A stretch of DNA of 64,000 nucleotides from the NCBI GenBank assembly GCA_050084985.1, contig JBITNC010000001.1:216194001-216258000 (forward strand), written 5' to 3'. Below are positions 22,790 to 35,653 of this stretch, piece after piece. The notes under the pieces were generated by a model. It ran no database searches, was not told the origin of the DNA, and saw only the letters and a list, made by a program, of their open reading frames with translations. This DNA comes from Nageia nagi. Its lineage: Eukaryota; Pinophyta. Numbering within the stretch: the stretch's first letter is position 1; every line of letters begins with the position of its first letter. The translations under genes were made by a program, and so were the position numbers.

Positions 22790-24739
22790 GAGGATTTTAC
22801 ATAAACTAACTACTTCCCCACTTTGTATTAGGTTTTATCTATTTTATGTATATTCATGGACTTCCTCCTTTATTAGGATTTAGCTATCATCACTTGATAT
22901 CCTTTGATTAATTTTATTTATTATATGATTACTTAATGTGAAATTGATGAGCATTTACATTTCTTCATTCATTTATTTTCCTATCCTAATCTAACATAAA
23001 GATTTATCCTACACATTATTTTTAATCCATTACTAGTGACACTTGTAGCTTACATGAGTCCTTCCTTAATTTCTCTAAGATAAAGCATGGGACCTCTTGT
23101 TGTCTCATGGATGATTTGGTAATAAAGTCTTCCATAGGAGAATACCTATTTCTTCATAGTTTTTAGGTGATGGAGAAATTAGATTCTTTTCGATCTATTC
23201 TCATCATTCTACCATTTTTGAACCATTTTACTTATCTTGATGACTTATATTCACAATCCTCCTACATATAGTACCTTGTACCAGGTTTTGAAATCTCTTA
23301 ATTTTGAGTTATCTAGTCATAGCTTTTACTATATTGATTTGGAGTCATCTAACTACAATAACTATCCATCAATTTTATCAATGGATCTTAATAATAAATT
23401 TCTATTCTTTTCTAAGCTATATACTTTTGTGTGTTAAAAGAACTTTTCATGTATTTAATAAGTAAGAGAAGAAACTTATATTTTTCATAAGATTTTGATA
23501 ACATAGAACTAGTACATTTAAGAATGAATAAAACACTAAGAAAAGATTTGATTTTATTTAGTACATAAAGTGATTCCTTCAATTCCTTCCATTCTCATTT
23601 ACTAATGGGTTCTTCTTCATTAATTATCTCTTTAGGCTCCTCATTGGATAGTGAAATTTTTTAACTCAATTCCCAAAGGTACTCAATTATCATAGGAGTA
23701 ATGCTAGATAAATATTAATCATAGGAAAGTGTAAAATCCTTTTTTGTACTTAGCTTCATTATTTTCTCATTATTCTCCTTAACTTGAATGGTTTCTTCTT
23801 CTAGTTTCTTATGGTTTCTTCTTTTCTTTCCCTTTTAATGATTCCAAATAGGTTTATAGTGTAATATCATCTTTTATTTTTATATTCTCATCCAAATTTT
23901 TTTTTAAGTTCTTTTTATGTTTATTTCCCTTTCATGTTATTTTTTTCCCTATCATTCTATAATAAAATATTCAACTTAATATGCAACATATTATCATACT
24001 CAAACTAGGCAAAAGAAAATTTTATTAAAAATAGTCTTCATTACATATCATGATAAGCTTTTTCTAAGGTATTAACTCATTATGTACTCTATATATTGAA
24101 TAAAATGTAATTCTTACATGTGTACAATAGCCCCCATGGAATTTAGACTCTATCACTATCCATAAGTTCATTTCATGATTTAACCTAACTGTAGGTGGAG
24201 GTGTGATCTAGATAAGGTTTTCTTCTATGGGAAGGATAATTGCACTCTTAAAATTTATAGTGTCTTTGGTTTCACATTCTCTATCAAAATTATAATGGAT
24301 AACTCTTTTTTGACTTATAATATTATTCATAAATATAGCTTTTTTGTGAACCTATTACTTACAACTATGGGTCTTGATTCTTATTCTATTTTTGCTAGGT
24401 ACTCATTTCTTCTAGAGGTGTAATTAATGATTTTCTCTACTAGGGAGGGATCTCTATCTCTAGTTTGGTTGAACAATTCTTTAGATTGAATCTATTGTAA
24501 TTTAGCTAATTTTCTTTCCATATTTAGAGTATCATTTACTTTAGTATTTCATAATCCATAAAATGTTAATGTATCATCAATGTTGGATATGATATCACAT
24601 TATGTAGGTAACAAAGTACAAGACCATATCATATTTTTGTGTCTTAATATTTCTTGTAATATGAGAAATAAATAAGTTAGGATTACTTGTTATCCACTAC
24701 TTTACCCCACTTCTTAATCAAAACTTACTCTAATACCAA
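22790..24739 (-). pseudogene. Unassigned repeat protein, copy 2 (N-terminal and middle parts)
   Basis: Colinear on the minus strand with 51340-53170. Just after the primer site, fragments such as SNIDDTLTFYGL and ERKLAKLQ lead into a well preserved stretch: RDRDPSLVEKIINYTSRRNE, YLAKIE, SRPIVVSNRF (24380-24350), IISQKR, TINFKSAI, LNHEMNLW (near 24180-24160). A one-base deletion shifts the frame after RFTKK. A lysine-rich region follows with KISLSNEEPKE (near 23660), then IDKIDG, then YYQIIHETTRGP (near 23110). The coiled-coil C-terminus seen in copies 1 and 3 is missing. No match to gag, protease, reverse transcriptase or transposase is recognised. Confidence 0.6.
24725..24739 (-). other. Primer-binding site next to copy 2
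   Basis: Minus strand TTGGTATTAGAGTAA after an LTR end GTTGCATTACA. Two or three changes from the initiator-Met site TTGGTATCAGAGCA. The equivalent plus-strand site is at 51340-51354, after the same TTGCATTACA end. Confidence 0.65.
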
Positions 24740-26175
24740 TGTAATGCAACTAACATAAACCTTAACATTTTAGAACTAATTATTTTTGAAATAATTCCTT
24801 ATGAGTATATTATTACCTATAAATATTTAATTCCAAATTGATCATATGATTATCCTTTCTATACTTTATCAAGACCTCATCTTCCTAAGGTAAGTACTAG
24901 GGTACATTCATCATGCAAGCCTATCTCACTTACAAGTGATTCCCAATGATGATCATGCTCTTATTTTATTTGAGTAAAGGCTTTAATATTATGGTGGTAT
25001 AAGCTTGATGTTTAAGGAAACCTTTCAATATAACCTAATGGATAGATTTGACATTAAGTTAGATTCTCAATCTAAGATTTTTCCTATCTTACTATTGGGA
25101 TCACTTCCCCTATTGGAAACTTAGCTCTAAACTTGGAACACTTAATTTTAAAAAATCCTACAAACCATAGTTTAGGGTTAATAAATAACATTTAGACTCA
25201 TCCATTTATTTAATGATATGTCCATCAATAAACATATTGAGATCATGATTATTTTATACCTTATCATTTTAAAGGAATCAATTTCTAAATCATTAATTCT
25301 TTTAAAGATAATATCATGGGATTAATATTACTTAGTTTAGTGATAAATTTATCTATAGAAACATTGAAATCCTCACATAATTATGTAAAACCCTAACATA
25401 AGAAAGATATAGGTTTAGCATATCCTAGGTTTACTCATTTTTTATTCTTATTAATTAGTAGGCTAGTTTTTCTATCACAATTCATTAGTTCAATATTCTA
25501 CTAAAAATTAAGACCCATCTATATGAATGACTCCTTTATTTGGGGCAAGATATTGTTGTACTATTTACCATTATTTTCTTCCTAAAGGTATGTTAAAAAC
25601 ACTTTTCAAGAGTAAAATTAAATATACACTATGATTATTCATGGTCCATCATCTCAAATACATAGTGGATTTTTTATAGAACATTTGATATTACAACTCA
25701 TTACATGCTTTATATCATATGTACATGTTATGTAAGGTTATGGTATATAGATATATTTCAAAATCCTATATGAACATATCTTGTTAGGAGATGTTAACTT
25801 CTCCTCTTACTATCCTTTATGATATGTGATTACATTGTAATTCCATGATACATCATAAGTATAATAATTCAAATACATCATTTGTATAAATATTAATTTA
25901 ATAAGATCCATGGTAAGGAGGGATCTTCATAATCTTTCATACTATCCTCCTTTCATGAACTTTACAAGGTTTGAAGAATGAGTGGTCATAGGTACTAAAA
26001 AGATTTTATGAGCATACAATGATCAAGATAGCTCTTGTTTGACCACTATGCAATATGAAATCAAACCATTTAATAAAATTTAAACTCTATATATATGGTC
26101 TTAAGAGGTTTTTATACCTTGTTGAAGTCACCTCCCTTCCTCGACCATAGAATGTGATGTCATTTAAGGAAAATA
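24740..26175 (-). repeat. LTR candidate of the unassigned element, copy 2
   Basis: Starts (plus strand) TGTAATGCAAC. Blocks shared with 49385-51339 in the opposite orientation include GATCATCA...CACTTGTAAGTGAG near 24960-24930 and a GAGGAAGGGAGGT motif near 26150. A promoter-like pair, GGTATAAAAACC (26118-26107) and CCATATATATAG (26098-26087), lies on the minus strand. The outer end was not found, and no 3' LTR partner was found. Confidence 0.5.
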
Positions 26176-27768
26176 TTCAACCAAGATTTAAATCAAAGTC
26201 TATAATTAATGATTAACATTTTCAATAATAATTTCAATAAATACCATATTCTAGACATCCAATCTAATTAATTCAATAGATTTTATATCTCTATTGTAGA
26301 GGTATTTTAAAAAAAATTACTATGTTTCAAAAATCCTTTATTAAATCCAAATATAATTAACTTGATATAGATACATAATTTTCCTTTAACTCTATTGTAA
26401 AGGTACTCCAAAAAATTACCATCTTTCATATATATACCTTTATTATTGAATCTAAGTTCAAATAGCTTTATAGAATTTATTTTCTTAACACCTTTTTATA
26501 CCATAAATGGTTTAATTCTCAATATCTTTCAAACTAAGTCACTCTTTGTTATAGTAAACATTATACAAGTCCTAATTAAAAATAAATTAAATATTTTTAT
26601 AGGATAGGTTTCATTCAATTAGATAAAAAGGGATTTACTCCATTGATGTCCTTTTAAATAAGTTAATGAATTGGTTCCACAATCTTATATGTTGATGATA
26701 CCCATGTATTATTTAACAAAATATCTTGCTAATAGGTAAATGCATGTTTCTATGGATGCCTTAGGAAAGGTTTATGAGTTATTTTATTAACATACTCATA
26801 CTTCGTAATAAAATAGACTTTTAATCCCCAATGATCACATAATATGTACCAAAATAGACACATTGAATATCCTAAGGGGGAAATATATTAGCACCATGCA
26901 TTATTGAAAGACTACTCTTATGCACCCAATATATACTATTTATTTAAAAAAATTTTAAATGAATATACTAAGAGGCCTATAAATCATTTTACATAGTGTA
27001 GTCTCACACACCATGGTGATATGATGGGCATAATATGGATATGTTGAATACTTTGATAGAAAACTATAATGTAAAAACTACTTGATAAAAGCTTCATCTT
27101 ATTTTAGTTTAATGGATATTTTGGGATAGCATGTGAGTTTGAAAAATACTTACTCTATTTGCAATGGTAATATAACCAAACTATATATATGGTAATGTTC
27201 TATGAATTATTTGATAAAATGTCTCACAAAATGATATCTCCTTAGTGCCATTAATGGAAAGAGGGCATATGTTTTATGGGTTTAAAAGTTTGTTTAACAC
27301 TATGCCTTTTAGAGATGAATTCTTATGGATTACATAATTTATTCAATGAAGAACATGTAGGAAAGAAAAAATAAATAAATTTTATAAATATTAGTACATT
27401 GTATCATTTTTAGGAGGATTTGAAAATGTCTCATAAAACTAGTTGAGCAAGAAGTATAAAACTATGTGTTATGAATATAAATATAGTTCCTTACTTTAAA
27501 CATAGTATCTTAGTAGGAATGGATCTAGAGAATGAACTAATGGAAAAAAAAAGAGTAATGTAAGGACCTATATCTTTCTAGTTATATGCCCATTCATACA
27601 ATAGTATTTAGAATGCAATACATATAGAACATGTATAAAGGCTAAGTTGAAAGGCTTCTCAAATTTTATACCTATATTTAATGCTTTTCCTAAAAATAGT
27701 TTCAAACTTTTATATTAGATAATGAAGTTAGTTTCCTCTTTACTTATGGTTTAGACCATACAAGACAA
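26176..27768. other. AT-rich stretch without recognised gene
   Basis: Nothing coding recognised. The right end is the insertion site of Tat-like element 2 (GGAGA). Confidence 0.5.
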
Positions 27769-27773
27769 GGAGA

Positions 27774-28586
27774 TGTTATCACATAAAATTTATTTATACA
27801 TTTTAATAAATACATTTACTTTCACTAACACACATCTATAATATTTAATGTAATGATGCTTATCTTGAATATGGTTATAATATCAATGTTTATTTTGAGT
27901 ATATAGTTATCTTGAATATCATTATGTATTATGGGATAACCCTATTTATGTAGGTACATACTGACCTAATAAGTAAGTCATATTATTATCTAGATAAATA
28001 GGGATCTAATAGTAAGTCCACATCAAGGAGATACATGATCTCATATCTAGTATTGATGATGGAAGTCTTTTAGTTGTCTCTTGACACTACCATTCAAGGT
28101 TGGGTTTGTGTACTTCCTTATGCAAGCATCCTAATAATTATTGATTTATTTTAATATCAAACTAAGATCATCAAGAGTCTTTATGGAGGCATAAATTTAG
28201 TTTGAAATTGACTACAATCTAATGAATACCATCGATGCCCCTTTGTAGATAAAAATAGACCATCAATGCTCCTTTTAAGCATGTAATAGACTACCTACAA
28301 CCCTCTTTTTGGATCATTTTGCTCCATGAATTTGGGTGCAAACTTTTTTAGTTGTTGAAGCTTCATCACTATCTTCCATTTATCAATATCAAGTATATTA
28401 TATGAGGTAACCACATAAACTTAGTCTTGTTTGGTAATATCATTTCTATTCTAGTTATTTATTATCTTCTATATCAGCTTGTCTTATTATAAATTGCTAT
28501 TTTTTAGATCAAAATATACAAATATTCTTTTAGGAATATAGGTATTCATTCATTTGCATTCTCAAATACATTTTTATTTGTAAACA
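27774..28586 (+). repeat. 5' LTR of Tat-like element 2
   Basis: Begins TGTTATCACATAAAATT and ends TTTGTAAACA, so the outer tetranucleotides TGTT and AACA are inverted. The TATA box is mutated (CTAGATAAATAG at 27990-28001); the partner LTR keeps CTATATAAATAG. Confidence 0.9.
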
Positions 28587-28589
28587 CTT

Positions 28590-28610
28590 TGGTGAACCTA
28601 ACATGAAACT
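28590..28610 (+). other. Primer-binding site of Tat-like element 2
   Basis: TGGTGAACCTAACATGAAAC follows the LTR after the spacer CTT. It starts with the obligatory TGG and matches the site in element 3 (TGGTGAACCTAATGTGAAGT). I could not assign the tRNA. Confidence 0.7.
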
Positions 28611-29269
28611 TAACTTCTAAAAATATGAATAATTCATTCAATTTTTTACCATTAAATCAATCAAAACTTGAGCCAACTAAAATAAAATGAAAATCATGGA
28701 AAGGCATGAATCCATAAGAAAAAGTGCTAGGTTAAATAAATATAGTGTCCCTTTGGCTATTGAAATCAATTTTTTTGATAATAAATCTTATCATGGAGAC
28801 TCAAAATATAATGAGAATCTTGAAGAAGAAATAGTCCAACCTTTTGAAAATAAATTGCAATTAGTCCTCTATTGATATAAAAAATATAATAGCCTAAACC
28901 TAATATAAGATAAATTAAGGTTAATGTAATAATTCATAAAAATACTTAATATATTCTATAGGTTTACCAAAGATCCTACATAGCTCATTCATTACATATC
29001 ATCTATGAATTTTTTACCATAAGCAATCCTAGGTCACCTTCTAGGATACTACTTGCTAAGCTACCCCTATTATTATACACCATACAAAATTTAAATAGGC
29101 TCTTTGTGGTCTAAATCCTATTGAAATGGACTAACCATGGCCTATTTTTCCTATGGAAAGCCATGTGAATTTTTGTATGCTTTGTCCTTTCATCTCTAAG
29201 TTAAACCTTCATCAATCTTCATCATCCTTAACACTTGTAAAAAATTTAAAAAGTCATGAACCAATAACA
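28611..29269 (+). other. Leader of Tat-like element 2 with a 62-codon frame
   Basis: An open frame at 28687-28875 (start MKIMERHESIRKSARLN) lies in the leader. It has no counterpart in the leader of element 3 and no recognised domain. The rest holds nothing recognisable. Confidence 0.35.
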
Positions 29270-30560
29270 CTAGAAGAGGCTAATTATTAATGTTTGGATA
29301 ATAATATGGTAGAATTTGATTATGAGTTAGATATTGAAATAGAAATGTAACTTTAAATTGACATTATGGTACAAGAACTTATCAATGCTTACCCTTACTA
29401 GTTAGATAGAGAAAAAGAGATTAAAGAGATGGAAGTGAGAAAAATAATAGCCACACAATCTTATTGAAAAGCTCCATTATGTGTAAGATAAGTAGTTATA
29501 AGAGATTTAGATAATACACTAATCCAATAATGGAGAGATCAAAATGGGAGATTCACTCCTAAAACACTTGAATATAAGAATGAGGAAGAAACTGGAAAAC
29601 TTGATCCCCTAGAGAAAGAGTAAACTAATAACAAGGTAACTACATAAAACAAAAAAGAAAAATAAAATAAAAGAATGAAAAAATTGAAAGTAATGGTTGA
29701 ACAACTAAAGAGGCTAACATTATTAAGTAAAGAAAAAGAGGGTGAATAGCTAAACAAAAATCACCCCTTTTATGCAAAAATAAAAGGTAAAACATGGGAA
29801 GGGGAAGACATAGATTTCAATAAATATGATGGTATTAATGATCCAAAAATACACATCATAATATTTAAGAAAGTAGCTTGTAACCATCAACATGATGTAG
29901 ATATATTAGCAAGATTATTTCAAATTAGTTTAGGGAATGAATCTTCTAAATGGTTTTATAGTCTTGAAAATCAAAGTATCACTAGCTATGAGCAATTAAA
30001 ACAAGAATTTATAAATCAATATCAACACAACATAAAAATAAAATTAACCCTTATTTATTTAGCAAGAATAAGATAAGGTGAGAACTAATAATTTATTGAA
30101 TTTGTAAAAGCATGGAAGAAAATAGATATATTCATAAATTTGAATGAAAAAGAGCTAAAACATATGTTGATAAAATCCCTTAGAGATGAGATGATATTGG
30201 AATTTTTCAACTATCTAAAGTAACCCCTCTAAGATGATTATGTCCATGATTCAAAAAGAGAAGCACCTAGTGAAAATTAGTTCTTAGAAATAATTACAAT
30301 GATGAAAGGAACACCTTATCCATCCAAGAATAAAACCCCTAGAGTATACACTAAGATTACAAAATATCATGATGAGTTGTTACAATCATTACTTTAAAAA
30401 GATTTGATTCAACTACCACCCATGAACCAAAAAGCCACTAAAACTATAGGAGGATTTTATGGTTATCATAGAGTTAATGGACATAAAACATGTGAATGCA
30501 AAAAGATTAAATATATCATCCAAGATTTAGTATATAAAAAAGTAATATCATTTGAAAAAT
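29270..30560 (+). pseudogene. Tat-type gag relic, element 2
   Basis: Colinear with the gag of element 3. A Lys/Glu-rich N-terminal part leads to IDFNKYDGINDPKIHI, LARLFQISLGNESSKWFYSL, SITSYEQLKQEFINQYQHNI, FVKAWKKID, then YHDELLQ and the zinc-binding region YGYHRVNGHKTCEC near 30450. The first Cys of the Tat zinc motif (CEYH in element 3) is Tyr here, one G-to-A change. Several stops are present, so no intact product. In Tat elements gag forms the virus-like particle; this copy shows the donor of element 2 once encoded it. Confidence 0.8.
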
Positions 30561-31126
30561 AAGAAGAATAAAAAACAATCTTATACATGCAGATAATGAG
30601 AGATTAGGGATTTACAAAAACCCCATGCCACAACACAATATAGGAATATTGTATACATAAGGAAATATGATGAAAAATCCCACTATAATAAGAGAATAAT
30701 AACAAAAATAATGAAATGAAGCTAGTAGTAATGGGAGAATAAGGCTCTCTAGTTGTGTCATTTGGTAAACACACATGATCTTACTAATGCTAATGTAACT
30801 GATAGTATGATAGATAAACTAATCAACATCATGATGGAAAAAATAAGAGATCATTTTGACATCATAATAGGAGAACTAGAACTCTATTTTTATTAGAAAT
30901 TGACCACCCATATTCCTCTTTTATAAATATATTTTATCAAACTAAAAATTAATGAATGCACCTTTATGTGGAATAAGCCTCTTACCATACAGTTTTAGCT
31001 CTCATACTCATAAATATATGTCACTAATTATAAACATATAAACAAAAGTCATATTTTATATATCATAAAAATGTTTATCACTTTACAAAATCCCAACATG
31101 GTTGAGTGATCATCATATGTATAAAC

Positions 31127-33000
31127 TATCACCTCCCAAAAGGACCTCCTCACCCTACACTAGAACTAGTAGCCCTGCTAGAGCCACTACCCCCACACCT
31201 AGTCTTATATTTCTTAGCCATCACTTTCTCTTCACCTAGGTGTCTCTCAACCTTTTTCAACTACTCATAAAGATCCTAGATCTACGCATTTCTTCTTTAT
31301 AGGTCTTGGTATAAGCTATTGTAATCTCTTCCTCCATATCATAGTTAGCTTTGTAGCTCTCTAATTTTAGCATCCTTTTACTCTATGAGCCTATGTAATT
31401 AATCCACATCTAGTTTAGGATCCTCATCATATATAAATAAAAATCATATATCAATATTGCACATATTTACAAATAAAACAAAAATATATATAAGATAAAA
31501 AAGAATAAATATCATCATCATCCTCTTCATGTTTAGCTACAACTATATCCCTCTTTATGTTAGGCTCATAATTATCTTGGTTTGGGTTGATCTCCTCATT
31601 ATCATCATGACTTATGTTGAGTGTATCATTATATATATTTCCCATGTCATATGAGCTCCATCCTACCTAAGTGTATCTTGTGTACCACCTAATTGATGCA
31701 TCCCTTATGTCATCTACATCTCCCTCATCCTTAGGCTAGTCTACCTCATGTATGCCTAGGTGGTAAGGATTACATCCTCACCACTAATTTATGTAGTCTT
31801 TGGTATGCTTAGGGCCATCTATGTTTGGTTCATCCTTAAAGTTAGAGTCTTCACTAAAGGATGTCCACTTATAATTCCAATCTAGTATTAGCTCATAGTC
31901 CTTCATAAAATCCCTATTACAATAATAGCATACTAGTATCTTATAGTCATCTAGTATCCCCTATTGCATCCCAAACTATTGGAGTACTTACTCTAGCCTA
32001 TATGGATCAACTAGTGCCCTACATGCTTGAATATATGTTAAGTGTCTCACCTAGGTTAGCTCATACATATCCTTATCCCATTCTAGGGCATATCTATATG
32101 GATGTTAATACATCTATAACTCCTTGAGTGTGTCAAATTGTATCCTCCATCCCTTTATGTTGACATTAAAAAAGTTAAGACCATGTGTAGTAGTCCATAG
32201 ATGTCATGTGGGCACATCATCAAATAGGTCTAGTGGTAGAGAGGCTAGTCTAGAGATGCCTATGTGATTATAGGCACATACCTATAGTGTCATAAAGTGA
32301 GCTATTATCTCCCCCTCTCTATACCTTAGTAAAGGAATGCAAATTATAATATAATTATGCCAAAATAGATAGGTATCATGCATATTATTACTCATGTAAA
32401 ACTATATCCATGATAATAAGAACCATCCTCATAGGAAATGTCTCATTGCTCTTGTTTAGATAGATAATAGCATCTAGTAAGGTAATGAGGAGCCTCAACC
32501 ATAGGTCAACCCATGCTAAAGGATCCTCTAACACATGTCACATTAGATAAACTCTCTTCTTCTTATGGTTCACCTCATCTAAGCTTATAAACCATATATC
32601 TTACTCTTATACTTGTTCCATGCTAGGAATGGGAACCATATTCACTAACTTACCTCTAATAGGCAACCTAGTGATCTTGTATATATCCTAAAGTGTCATC
32701 ATAATCTTTTCAATGGGTAAGTGAAATGTGCTAGAATTAGGATCCCACATCTCCATTAAAGCCATCAACATATCTTGATCATGATAAATGTAATTAACAG
32801 AAGCTAAATAGCTCAAAGAAATAGCCTCAAGTGTGCTCCAACTCTTCTCTAATTGGGACCATTATTGAGCAACCATAAAAGTAGTACTCTTCCTAAAATC
32901 CCTCATATAATAGTTATGATCCTAGTAAAAAACACCTAAAAAGTAATATTAGTTTTAGTTATTAATGCATTTTTTGAATTTTATAAAATAGTAAAAGAGG
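31127..33000 (-). pseudogene. Antisense plant mobile domain (PMD) gene with coiled-coil tail
   Basis: Minus-strand translation matches the plant mobile domain: WSTLEAISLSYL, then MWDPNSSTFHLPIEKIMMTL (32750-32690), DIYKITRLPIRGKLV, then LEDPLAWVD. Further on come YALEWDKDMYELT, VRHLTYIQACRALVDPYRLE and LQQFGMQ-GILDDYK (with repaired Gln codons), an acidic tail (HEEDDDD, 31560-31520) and, after an apparent non-coding break, a coiled-coil and basic tail (LHRLIEQKDAKIRELQ, GGPFGR then stop at about 31127). PMD proteins occur as host silencing factors (MAIN/MAIL type) and inside transposons; being inside the LTRs and antisense, this one is part of the retrotransposon. Many stops at Gln/Trp codons make it a pseudogene. 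Confidence 0.75.
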
Positions 33001-33842
33001 ATCACCCATGGTCCAAACTATAATAAAAAAGCAACACCCACAATCCAATCTAGGGTATATGGGACTATCAATGGCCCTCTTCCCATACAAAATGATGAAA
33101 AAATTTCATATACAAGGTCATATAGAAAAGACAAACCTTGTCATGAAGGTAGAAAAATAAAAAATAGTACTAAAATTTAAAAATGAAATCATAAGTATTC
33201 TAATGGGTAAAACCCTAGGGATAGAATGTTTAATTTATAAGAAAGCTATAAAAATATAGAAAAAAGTAATAATACATAAAAGAAAAGATAGATAAATATG
33301 ATTTACATGATAACTAGTAAGAGAGTTCATCACTAAAGTAGCACTATGTTCCTCTCAATGTGTGATCAGTAAAGCTATGATAGGAAGATATAAAAAAGGA
33401 GCAAAAGTAATCATAGGTTGATAGTAGGAAAGTTAGGAATAATCACCCACTAAATAGGTTTTAAAAACTTCTAAGCACTCTCCACTCTAAAAATGCAAGC
33501 AAGTGATAATGAAAGGGGGTCAAGCTATTTTTATAATTTTTAAGAGCATATATTCCTATATAATCTTGATTTATGTACCTATGGATTACAAGTAGGTAAA
33601 TGAAGTAATTAGTTAGAATCACTAAGAAATATGCTATTATTTAGGTTTTATAGTTTTCAAAATTTTCTTAAGAAAAGGACCATCCATGGCCTTCTTTTGT
33701 TAAGTGTTAAGGACCATTAATGGTATGATTCTATCAAAATAGACCACATGTGTTCCTTATTTTATTAGATTAAACATCTTAATTTGTTAAACATGATGAA
33801 GAGTTACCTATATGGCTATATCTTGAATCATATTTGGTTATA

Positions 33843-34176
33843 TGCCTCTTGGTACAAAATTTTAGCTCCCATATAGACATCATGATTCTTTAGCATGAGA
33901 TTTCTCACATTATCACCTATTATCATGCCTCTTGGCATAAATTTTTAGCTCTCATTATATCATGGCCCTTGGCATAGAGTTTTAGCTCTCATCATATCAT
34001 GCCTCTTAGTGTAGAGTTTTAGCTCTCATCATATCATGTCCCTTGATATAGGGTTTTAGCTCTCATCATATCATGTATTTTGGTATAGAGTTTTTTATCT
34101 CATCATATCATGCCTCTTGATTATATTTTCAACTCTCATCATATCATGCCTCTTGGTGCAAATTTGAACTCCCATT
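33843..34176 (+). repeat. 37-bp tandem repeats in the 3' tail of element 2
   Basis: A first divergent copy at 33843, then at least seven copies from 33922 of a 37-bp unit containing ATGCCTCTTGGTATAGAGTT and TTAGCTCTCATCAT. A single further copy sits at 30977-31005, on the other side of the PMD gene. Confidence 0.88.
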
Positions 34177-34253
34177 CTACTACAATATGTTATTTGCTTA
34201 TGTTTATCAAGGTTATCATATGTCATATGTTATCTTGTTGATAAGGTCTTAGT

Positions 34254-34320
34254 ATGGTCATGTGTTGTCATGTGTGGTCATGTTTGGTCATGTGTTATCA
34301 TTTGTGGTCATGTGTTGTCC
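34254..34320 (+). repeat. GTCATGTGT short tandem repeat
   Basis: Six to seven imperfect copies of a 10-11 bp motif GGTCATGTGTT. It explains the Cys/Val-rich frame starting at 34254. Confidence 0.8.
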
Positions 34321-34539
34321 ATATCATAATAAGGGGTAGATTGAAAAACATCATAGCAAGGAGTTTTCTCAACCCATGTCTAACTTTTATAGGTTTTACT
34401 ATATTACAATCTTTGTTAAAATTTAGATTGATTAGTGTTGGTATTATGCTTATAAATGATTCCTAATATTTCATTTCTATGACATCTTGATTATACTTTG
34501 AATGAAACATCTCAATACACTTAGTGATATCAATTTCTC

Positions 34540-34556
34540 ATCCAAAGTGAGGCATC
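34540..34556 (+). other. Polypurine tract of Tat-like element 2
   Basis: ATCCAAAGTGAGGCATC directly precedes the 3' LTR start TGTTATC. Confidence 0.7.
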
Positions 34557-35369
34557 TGTTATCACATAAAATTTATTTATATATTTTAATAAATACATTT
34601 TCTTATGCTAACACACACCTAGAATATTTAATGCAATGATGTTTATTTTGAATATGGTTATAATGTCAATGTTTATTTTGAGTATATAGTTATCTTGAAT
34701 ATCATTATGTATTATGGACTAACCCTATTTATGTAGGTACACATTGACCTAATGAGTAAGTCATATTATTATCTATATAAATAGGGATCTAAAAATAAAT
34801 CCACATCAAGGAGATACATAATCCCATATATTGTCTTTATGATAATAGTATTTTATATGTCTTTTAACACTACCATTCAATGCTGAGTTTATGTACTTTC
34901 TTATGCAAGTGTCCTAATAATTATTAGTTTATCTAACTATTAATGTGAGATCATTAAGAGTTTATGTAAAGGCATAAAGCTAGTTTAGAATGGACTACAA
35001 TCTAAATAAGACTACCAACACCCTTTTGTAGATGAAAATAGACCATCAATGCTTCTTTTGAGCATGCAATAGACTATTCATTACCTTATTTTTGGATTAT
35101 CTTCCTCTAGAACCTTGGGTGTAGACTCTATTGATTGTTGAAACTTCATCACTATATTTTATTCATCAATATTAGGTACATTCCATGAGGTAAGTACACA
35201 AACTAAATCTTGTTTAGTAATGTCATTTCAATTCCAATTATTTATTATCTTCTATATCAATTTATCTTATTATAAATTGCTATTTGTTAGCTCAAAATTT
35301 ACAAATATTCCTTTAAGACTATAGGTATTCATTTATTTTCATTCTTGAATACATTTTTATTTGTAAATA
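34557..35369 (+). repeat. 3' LTR of Tat-like element 2
   Basis: 813 bp, TATA box CTATATAAATAG at 34773-34784, end TTTGTAAATA (AACA mutated to AATA), then the target duplication GGAGA. Confidence 0.9.
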
Positions 35370-35603
35370 GGAGAATCCATGATAGTACATAACACCAAAT
35401 CAAGATATTAATGAGGTCTCTAAATTGTATGATAATGATCCCATTTCATCATTATGTTCTAAAATGACTCTCTAAAATATTGATCCATGAAATAATATAC
35501 ACCCCATAAATTCATGTCCAATTGAATGAGGAAAATAAAGTGGGTGGAAGATTATTTAAAATAGCTATAGTTATTCTATGATTCCTTTATAGCTTGAGTA
35601 GTC

Positions 35604-35605
<2 letters not shown>

Positions 35606-35648
<43 letters not shown>
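35606..35648. repeat. (TA)n microsatellite
   Basis: About 21 uninterrupted TA units, the longest pure dinucleotide run I noticed in the window. Confidence 0.97.

Positions 35649-35653
<5 letters not shown>

Larger units (their letters stand above)
27774..35369 (+). mobile_element. Tat/Ogre-like element 2: gag plus antisense PMD gene, no pol
   Basis: LTRs of 813 bp each (27774-28586 and 34557-35369) flanked by a perfect five-base duplication GGAGA (27769-27773 and 35370-35374). Order: LTR, primer site, leader, decayed gag, short gap, antisense plant-mobile-domain gene, 37-bp repeats, polypurine tract, LTR. Between the gag zinc knuckle (about 30500) and the PMD gene (31127) there is no room for pol and none is seen, so this copy is non-autonomous. 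LTR partners differ at about 25 of the first 275 bases (hand count), so insertion is ancient. Confidence 0.9.

Noticed and set aside
29539-29757. Ser/Phe-rich minus-strand frame
   Set aside because: Antisense to the Lys/Glu-rich part of the Tat-type gag.
30560-31126. A short remnant of pol in Tat-like element 2
   Set aside because: No protease, reverse transcriptase or integrase motif in any frame; the sequence passes directly from the gag end to tail-type repeat sequence.
31127-33000. A functional host MAIN/MAIL-type gene
   Set aside because: Too many in-frame stops, and the region lies inside the LTRs and tail repeats of a retrotransposon.
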